Program-made: the position numbers and the translations under genes
Shown here: one piece after another, positions 59,863-64,000 of the stretch
How the letters are laid out: each line of letters starts with the position of its first letter
How positions within the stretch are numbered: position 1 is the stretch's first letter
The notes under the pieces: model-generated
What the model was told of the DNA's origin: nothing
What the model saw: the letters and a program-made list of their open reading frames with translations, nothing else
The model's database searches: none
Origin: Flammeovirgaceae bacterium
GTDB taxonomy: Bacteria > Bacteroidota > Bacteroidia > Cytophagales > Cyclobacteriaceae
DNA length: 64,000 nt
Reading direction: 5' to 3'
Assembly: GCA_016709845.1 (NCBI GenBank)
Contig: JADJMA010000006.1
Location: forward strand, 62,001 to 126,000

Positions 59863-61065
59863 ATGAAGTTTATAAGAAATCAGCTAGATAAAGTAAAGCA
59901 TAGTTTCGAGAAAGGCGGAAAACTGGAAAAGTACTTTTATGCGTACGAGGCCATTGATACTTTTCTTTTTGCACCCAATACGACCAACGATGTAAAGGGA
60001 TCTCAGATCCGGGACGCCATTGATCTTAAGAGATTAATGATCACAGTCGTGGTTGCTATGCTGCCATGCCTATTATTCGGTATCTGGAATGTAGGGCATC
60101 AGCATTTTCTGGCTATCGGTCAGCCCGATGCTGCTCTGGGCGATAAAATCTGGATTGGTGTGGTACAAGTTGTTCCCATTATTATTGTTTCCTATGGTGT
60201 TGGGTTGGGGATAGAATTTGTATTTGCTACGCTGCGCAGGCATGCGGTTAACGAAGGTTTTTTGGTAACCGGTATGCTTATTCCTTTAGTGATGCCACCG
60301 GATGTTCCACTCTGGCAAGTTGCCATAGCCACGGCCTTTGCTGTTATAATCGGTAAAGAAGCGTTTGGGGGAACAGGAATGAATGTGGTGAATGTTGCCT
60401 TGACCGCACGTGCCTTCTTATACTTCGCCTACCCAACAGATATGTCTGGAAGTGTTTGGACCTATCTGGGCGATGGCAAGACAATTGCCGGTTATTCAGG
60501 AGCAACACCTTTATCCATTGCAGGCGATGCGGCTACAACCGGGGCAAACGTAGTTGAATCATTTAGTTCTTTTGGAGCGAGTTGGAATGAAGGCGTGTAT
60601 TCGTTTTCAAATTTATTTATGGGTTTAAGGCCCGGTTCTATTGGAGAAACGTCAACCCTGATGTGTTTGATTGGTGCGGCCATTTTAATTGCCACGGGTG
60701 CCGGCAGTTGGAAGATCATTGTAAGCGTATTTGGGGGTGCCTATTTCATGGGTTTATTTTTAAATTTAGTGGGAGGCAACGCGTATCTTGAGATGCCTGC
60801 GCAATATCACCTCGTGATAGGAGGTCTTGCCTTTGGTGCGGTGTTTATGGCTACCGATCCGGTAACCGCAGCGCAAACAGAATCAGGTAAGTGGGTATAT
60901 GGTTTATTGATCGGTATGTTTACCGTTTTGATTCGCGTTTTCAATCCGGCTTATCCGGAAGGCATTATGTTGGCGATTTTGTTAATGAACGTTTTCGCTC
61001 CGCTGATTGATTATTTTGTAGTTAGTGCAAACAAAAAAAGAAGATTACAACGTGCGACAGTCTAA
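59863..61065 (+). CDS. nqrB: Na+-translocating NADH:quinone reductase subunit B
   Basis: A 400-residue membrane subunit (RnfD/NqrB family) with about ten helices. It has the covalent FMN attachment motif GYSGATPLS, with Thr at about residue 215, and GKEAFGGTGMNVVNVALTARAFLYFAYP. Later come LMCLIGAAILIATGAGSWKII and FMATDPVTAAQTESGKWVYGLLIG. It forms part of the sodium path. The frame is complete. It follows nqrA by 10 bp, and the next gene overlaps its end by 14 bp. Confidence 0.96.
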   Translation: MKFIRNQLDKVKHSFEKGGKLEKYFYAYEAIDTFLFAPNTTNDVKGSQIRDAIDLKRLMITVVVAMLPCLLFGIWNVGHQHFLAIGQPDAALGDKIWIGVVQVVPIIIVSYGVGLGIEFVFATLRRHAVNEGFLVTGMLIPLVMPPDVPLWQVAIATAFAVIIGKEAFGGTGMNVVNVALTARAFLYFAYPTDMSGSVWTYLGDGKTIAGYSGATPLSIAGDAATTGANVVESFSSFGASWNEGVYSFSNLFMGLRPGSIGETSTLMCLIGAAILIATGAGSWKIIVSVFGGAYFMGLFLNLVGGNAYLEMPAQYHLVIGGLAFGAVFMATDPVTAAQTESGKWVYGLLIGMFTVLIRVFNPAYPEGIMLAILLMNVFAPLIDYFVVSANKKRRLQRATV

Positions 61066-61781
61066 CCTCTATATTATACTTTATGCAGCCGCCATTACCG
61101 TGGTGGGTGGAGGCTTGCTGGCTTTTGCCTCACAATCATTAAAGCCTTTGCAGGATGCCAATGTTGAACTTGAACGCAAGCATAACATTTTAGCAACCGT
61201 AATGGAAATCAAGAAGGGTGATGATATCAATGCCCTGTATGCGGCCAACGTGAAAGAAAGCGTTATAGATTTTAGTGGTACTTTTAAGGAAGGCATAAAA
61301 GCTGCGGACATTGATGTTGCGAAGGAATACAAAAAGAAACCCTGAAGACCGCTTGCTCCCGGTTTATGAATTTAAGGATGCCTCCGATCCAACTAAAGTT
61401 AATAATGTGGTGTTGCCTGTTTATGGTTTCGGATTGTGGAAAGATATCTCCGGCTTCATTGCACTTAAGTCAGATATGAACACCATTCAAGGTGTTAGTT
61501 TGGCGCATCTTGGTGAAACTCCAGGGCTGGGGGCACGCATAGCCAGTGAAGAAATTCAAGCCCGATACAAAGGAAAATCAATTTTTGAGGCTAATGAATT
61601 GGTTTCCGTGACCATGCAAAAAGGCGAAGGTCATGATTATTCAAACGATCCGCATAAGGTAGATGGTATGTCGGGTGCAACCCTAACTGGCAAAGGAGTA
61701 AACAACATGCTTGTTGACTACCTAACCTGTTACAAAAATTATTTGAAGAAGAATCAGCAAAACTTATCGCTAAACTTATGA
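61052..61781 (+). CDS. nqrC: Na+-translocating NADH:quinone reductase subunit C (frameshifted)
   Basis: About 243 residues: one N-terminal helix (LYIILYAAAITVVGGGLLAFAS) and a large periplasmic domain with covalently bound FMN at the Thr of GMSGATLTGKGVN. The GTG at 61052 is chosen because it gives the usual short RQSN start; it overlaps nqrB by 14 bp. The frame breaks near 61335-61342 in an A-rich run, where the joined sequence reads EYKKKNPEDRLLPVYEF. The rest (VNNVVLPVYGFGLWKDISGF, HLGETPGLGARI) is normal. It ends by overlapping the nqrD start. Confidence 0.93.
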
Positions 61782-62440
61782 GTACTGCCGTAGCCGAAGT
61801 TGTTGAGAAAAAATCGGAACCTCTTTTCTCAAAAAAGAATAAGAAATTAATCACCAATCCACTGGATATAGATAACCCGATCACGGTACAGGTGTTGGGG
61901 GTATGCTCTGCCTTGGCGGTTACTACACAAATGAAACCGGCCCTGGTTATGTCCATTGCTTTAATGGTGGTTACAGCCAGTTCGAATGGAATTATCTCTT
62001 TGTTACGTAATACAATTCCCAGTCGTATTCGAATCATCGTTCAATTAGCGATTGTGTCGTTGTGGGTAATCCTGGTTGATCAGGTATTGAAAGCGTATTC
62101 ATACGAATTGTGGAAACAGCTTTCTGTTTATGTGGGCCTTATAATTACAAACTGTATTGTTATGGGTCGCCTGGAGGCGTTTGCCATGGGTAACAAGCCT
62201 GGCCCTTCCTTATTAGATGGATTAGGTAATGGTTTGGGGTACGGTTTGATCTTATTGATTGTTGGTTTCTTCCGCGAATTATTAGGGGGTGGTTCCCTCT
62301 TTGGTTTTAAAGTATTTGAATCCCTGGGTATTCATTATACCGGCAATGGAATTTTGTTGCTACCCGCAGGGGCCTGCTTTGTTATAGGTATCGTTATCTG
62401 GGTACAGAGAAGTTTAAATGGACATAGAGAGACTCATTAA
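61778..62440 (+). CDS. nqrD: Na+-translocating NADH:quinone reductase subunit D
   Basis: A 220-residue membrane subunit of six helices (RnfE/NqrD family). Diagnostic stretches are NPITVQVLGVCSALAVTTQMKPALVMSIAL, TNCIVMGRLEAFAMGNKPGPSLLDGLGNGLGYG and FFRELLGGGSLFG. The Cys in TNCIV contributes to the intramembrane iron centre shared with NqrE. The frame is complete. It overlaps nqrC by 4 bp (ATGA) and is followed by nqrE after 10 bp. Confidence 0.96.
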   Translation: MSTAVAEVVEKKSEPLFSKKNKKLITNPLDIDNPITVQVLGVCSALAVTTQMKPALVMSIALMVVTASSNGIISLLRNTIPSRIRIIVQLAIVSLWVILVDQVLKAYSYELWKQLSVYVGLIITNCIVMGRLEAFAMGNKPGPSLLDGLGNGLGYGLILLIVGFFRELLGGGSLFGFKVFESLGIHYTGNGILLLPAGACFVIGIVIWVQRSLNGHRETH

Positions 62441-62450
62441 TATATAGAGT

Positions 62451-63061
62451 ATGGAAAATCTTGTTAGTATAGGCATTCGCTCCATTTTCGTAGACAACAT
62501 GATCTTTGCCTACTTTTTGGGCATGTGTTCATATCTAGCGGTATCTAAAAAAGTATCTACCGCTTTTGGTTTGGGGATAGCCGTTGTATTTGTGTTGGGC
62601 GTAACAATTCCCATCAACTGGTTGATACAAAATTATATTCTTACACAAGGTGCATTAGCCTGGGTAAGTCCTGAGTTGGCCACGGTTGATCTTTCTTTTT
62701 TACAGTTTATAGTTTTTATCTCGGTGATTGCTGCTATGGTTCAATTGACTGAAATGGCCGTTGAGAAATTTTCACCAGCCTCTATGGTTCACTCGGTATT
62801 TTTCCTGCCGTTGATCGCAGTAAACTGCGCCATTTTAGGGGGCTCTATTTATGGTGGGTCGACCATATAATTTGATGGAGGCTACTGTGTATGGATTTGG
62901 CTCTGGCATTGGATGGCTGCTGGCCATTGTGGCTTTGGCCGGTGTACGCGAAAAATGAAATACTCAATGTACCCGGTCCCTTACGGGGATTGGGAATTAC
63001 ATTTATCCTGGTGGGATTAATGTCGTTAGGTTTCCTGAGTTTCCTTGGATTCTCGATATAG
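62451..63061 (+). CDS. nqrE: Na+-translocating NADH:quinone reductase subunit E (frameshifted)
   Basis: About 203 residues with six helices (RnfA/NqrE family). The N-terminal half is clean (VDNMIFAYFLGMCSYLAVSKKVSTAFGLGIAV, with the Cys of the metal centre; VNCAILGGS). The frame then breaks at 62852-62856 (two T missing in a TTTTT run), at 62950-62955 (one A) and at about 62974 (one A). With these restored the end reads FMVGRPYNLMEATVYGFGSGIGWLLAIVALAGVREKMKYSNVPGPLRGLGITFI through SFLGFSI. nqrF, normally next, is absent; a terminator follows at 63083-63115. Confidence 0.94.
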
Positions 63062-63082
63062 ATTTTATTAAATGATAACGTA

Positions 63083-63115
63083 AAGGCTTCCTAACGCAAC
63101 GGAAGCCTTTTTATT
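63083..63115 (+). terminator. Terminator of the nqrABCDE operon
   Basis: Stem AAGGCTTCC/GGAAGCCTT with a 9-base loop, then a T-run. It marks the operon end right after nqrE, with no nqrF. Confidence 0.87.
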
Positions 63116-63124
63116 TTTACCACG

Positions 63125-63688
63125 ATGAAGAACACATTCAGAACCTTGGCCCGTTATTTTTTTAGCGGAATGTTATTTATTGTTCCGTTGGTAGCAACCA
63201 GCTATTTTATTTTTTGGGCTTTTGCTCAGTTAGATGGATTGCTTAATCTCCCTTATCCGGGTTTAGGGTTTGCAATTATTTTAGGAGTGATTACCCTCTT
63301 CGGTTATCTGACAAGCAACTTTGCATTGCGCACGGTTACGGATTGGTTCGATCAATTGATGAACAAAATCCCGTTCGTTAAATTAATTTATTCATCTCTT
63401 AAAGATTTGATTGGCGCCTTTGTGGGCGATAAAAGGAAATTCAATAAGCCCGTACTCGTTTCAATCAATAAAGAAAACAACCTTAATCAAATTGGTTTTG
63501 TTACCCAAGAGGACTTATCCAGCTTGGGATTAGCCGATATGGTGGCGGTTTACTTTCCGCATTCGTATGCCTTTTCGGGAAATCATTTTCTGGTTCCGAA
63601 GGAAAGTGTAAAACCACTTAACATATCCGGCCCTACGGCCATGAAGTTTATTGTCTCTGGTGGGATTTCCGGATTTAAAGATCAGTGA
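63125..63688 (+). CDS. DUF502 family membrane protein
   Basis: A 187-residue inner-membrane protein of family DUF502. Two N-terminal helices (YFFSGMLFIVPLVATSYFIFWAF, LGFAIILGVITLFGYLTSNFAL) are followed by the conserved MNKIPFVKLIYSSLKDLIGAFVGDKRKF, VSINKENNLNQIGFVTQEDL and VAVYFPHSYAFSGNHFLVPKESV. It is common in Bacteroidota with no established function. The frame is intact. The start lies 10 bp after the nqr terminator, so its promoter must overlap the hairpin. It converges with mnmA, the stops being adjacent. Confidence 0.88.
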   Translation: MKNTFRTLARYFFSGMLFIVPLVATSYFIFWAFAQLDGLLNLPYPGLGFAIILGVITLFGYLTSNFALRTVTDWFDQLMNKIPFVKLIYSSLKDLIGAFVGDKRKFNKPVLVSINKENNLNQIGFVTQEDLSSLGLADMVAVYFPHSYAFSGNHFLVPKESVKPLNISGPTAMKFIVSGGISGFKDQ

Positions 63689-64000
63689 TTAATTAATCAC
63701 TCCTGATCCAATCAACTCATCCTCCTGGTACCAGGCGGTAAACTGACCCGGAGTAACTCCGCGTTGCGGCCGATCGAAGATCACATACAGTCCTGTCTCT
63801 TTTTTGTGAAGCGTACAAGGTTCTAACGGTTGGCGATAGCGGATTCGTGCTTGATAGTTTCTTGACTCACCCACAGTCATTTTTAAATCTTCACGAATCC
63901 AATGTTCATCTTCATTCGGAATAAATAATCCTCTTCTATAAAGACCGGGGTGATCATCGCCACTTCCCGTATAGATAACATTGAGATTGGTATCCGTGCC
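63689..64000 (-). CDS. mnmA: tRNA-specific 2-thiouridylase MnmA, C-terminal part (runs off the window)
   Basis: The last 100 or so codons of MnmA, which thiolates U34 of Lys, Glu and Gln tRNAs. Visible are TDTNLNVIYTGSGDDHPGLYRRGLFI, EDEHWIREDL, the beta-barrel YQARIRYRQPLEPCTL, and the family C-terminus QRGVTPGQFTAWYQEDELIGSGVI. The frame is open through the window edge at 64000; the catalytic PP-loop and Cys lie outside. Its stop directly abuts the stop of the DUF502 gene. Confidence 0.9.
   Translation of the reverse strand, partial: GTDTNLNVIYTGSGDDHPGLYRRGLFIPNEDEHWIREDLKMTVGESRNYQARIRYRQPLEPCTLHKKETGLYVIFDRPQRGVTPGQFTAWYQEDELIGSGVIN

Noticed and set aside
1..64000. tRNA, rRNA, insertion sequences, CRISPR arrays, prophage genes
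   Set aside because: None was recognised on reading both strands; no transposase, integrase, cas or tRNA-like segment was found by eye, though short tRNAs could escape a manual search.

Overview
The window reads as a chromosome segment of a Bacteroidota bacterium, most likely of the order Cytophagales. The grounds are several proteins ending in the type IX secretion (T9SS) type B / gliding-motility C-terminal domain, a PorP/SprF partner protein, Bacteroidota-typical families (DUF2851, DUF2795, LytS/LytTR pairs, TPR-bearing histidine kinases), promoters of the TTTG/TAnnTTTG type, and the order rplM-rpsI-rpsB-tsf. AT-rich, short-spaced housekeeping genes alternate in strand, and no rRNA, tRNA, CRISPR array or insertion sequence was recognised.

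Layout. 0.1-5.5 kb: oligopeptidase B, a Bcr/CflA-type MFS exporter and an M28 peptidase. 5.6-26.8 kb, almost all on the minus strand: an accessory surface-protein region with three giant T9SS type B proteins (about 1,380, 1,600 and 1,560 residues), one PorP/SprF protein, a secreted S9 peptidase, a DUF2306 membrane protein, a NarL-type response regulator with a TPR histidine kinase, and an orphan T9SS C-terminal remnant. 26.9-49.6 kb: housekeeping genes (ftsK, lolA, pyrF, a nucleoside phosphorylase, sixA-like, an LpxL-type acyltransferase, an M20 peptidase, ettA, ispD, queA, an ABC permease, recA, an aminopeptidase, a PhoB/PhoR-type pair, an RluA-type pseudouridine synthase). 49.7-52.3 kb: rplM-rpsI-rpsB-tsf. 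52.4-58.4 kb: small membrane proteins, a LytS/LytTR pair, a MATE transporter, unknown small proteins and cmk. 58.5-63.1 kb: nqrABCDE without nqrF. The window closes with a DUF502 protein and the 3' end of mnmA.

How the genes fit together. The most interesting part is 14.7-24.6 kb. An 18-bp palindrome (ATCACAT-N4-ATGTGAT or a one-sided version of it) lies about 34-65 bp upstream of the start codons of five minus-strand genes: two giant surface proteins, the PorP/SprF protein, the S9 peptidase and the response regulator itself. This looks like a small self-regulated surface-protein regulon. The giant proteins share a common Ig/C-terminal secretion block but carry different N-terminal modules (GloVer repeats, laminin-B plus FG-GAP, SBBP plus a second propeller), which suggests module swapping on a fixed export tail.

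A strong caveat applies throughout. About 25 genes are broken by roughly 40 small indels, nearly all one-base changes in homopolymer runs and many in essential genes (recA, ftsK, tsf, pyrF, nqrE). These are best read as sequencing errors, so I give whole-gene spans across the breaks. Three genes (ettA, cmk, the MATE transporter) also appear to lack an internal block of roughly 45-70 codons, which is a different kind of defect.
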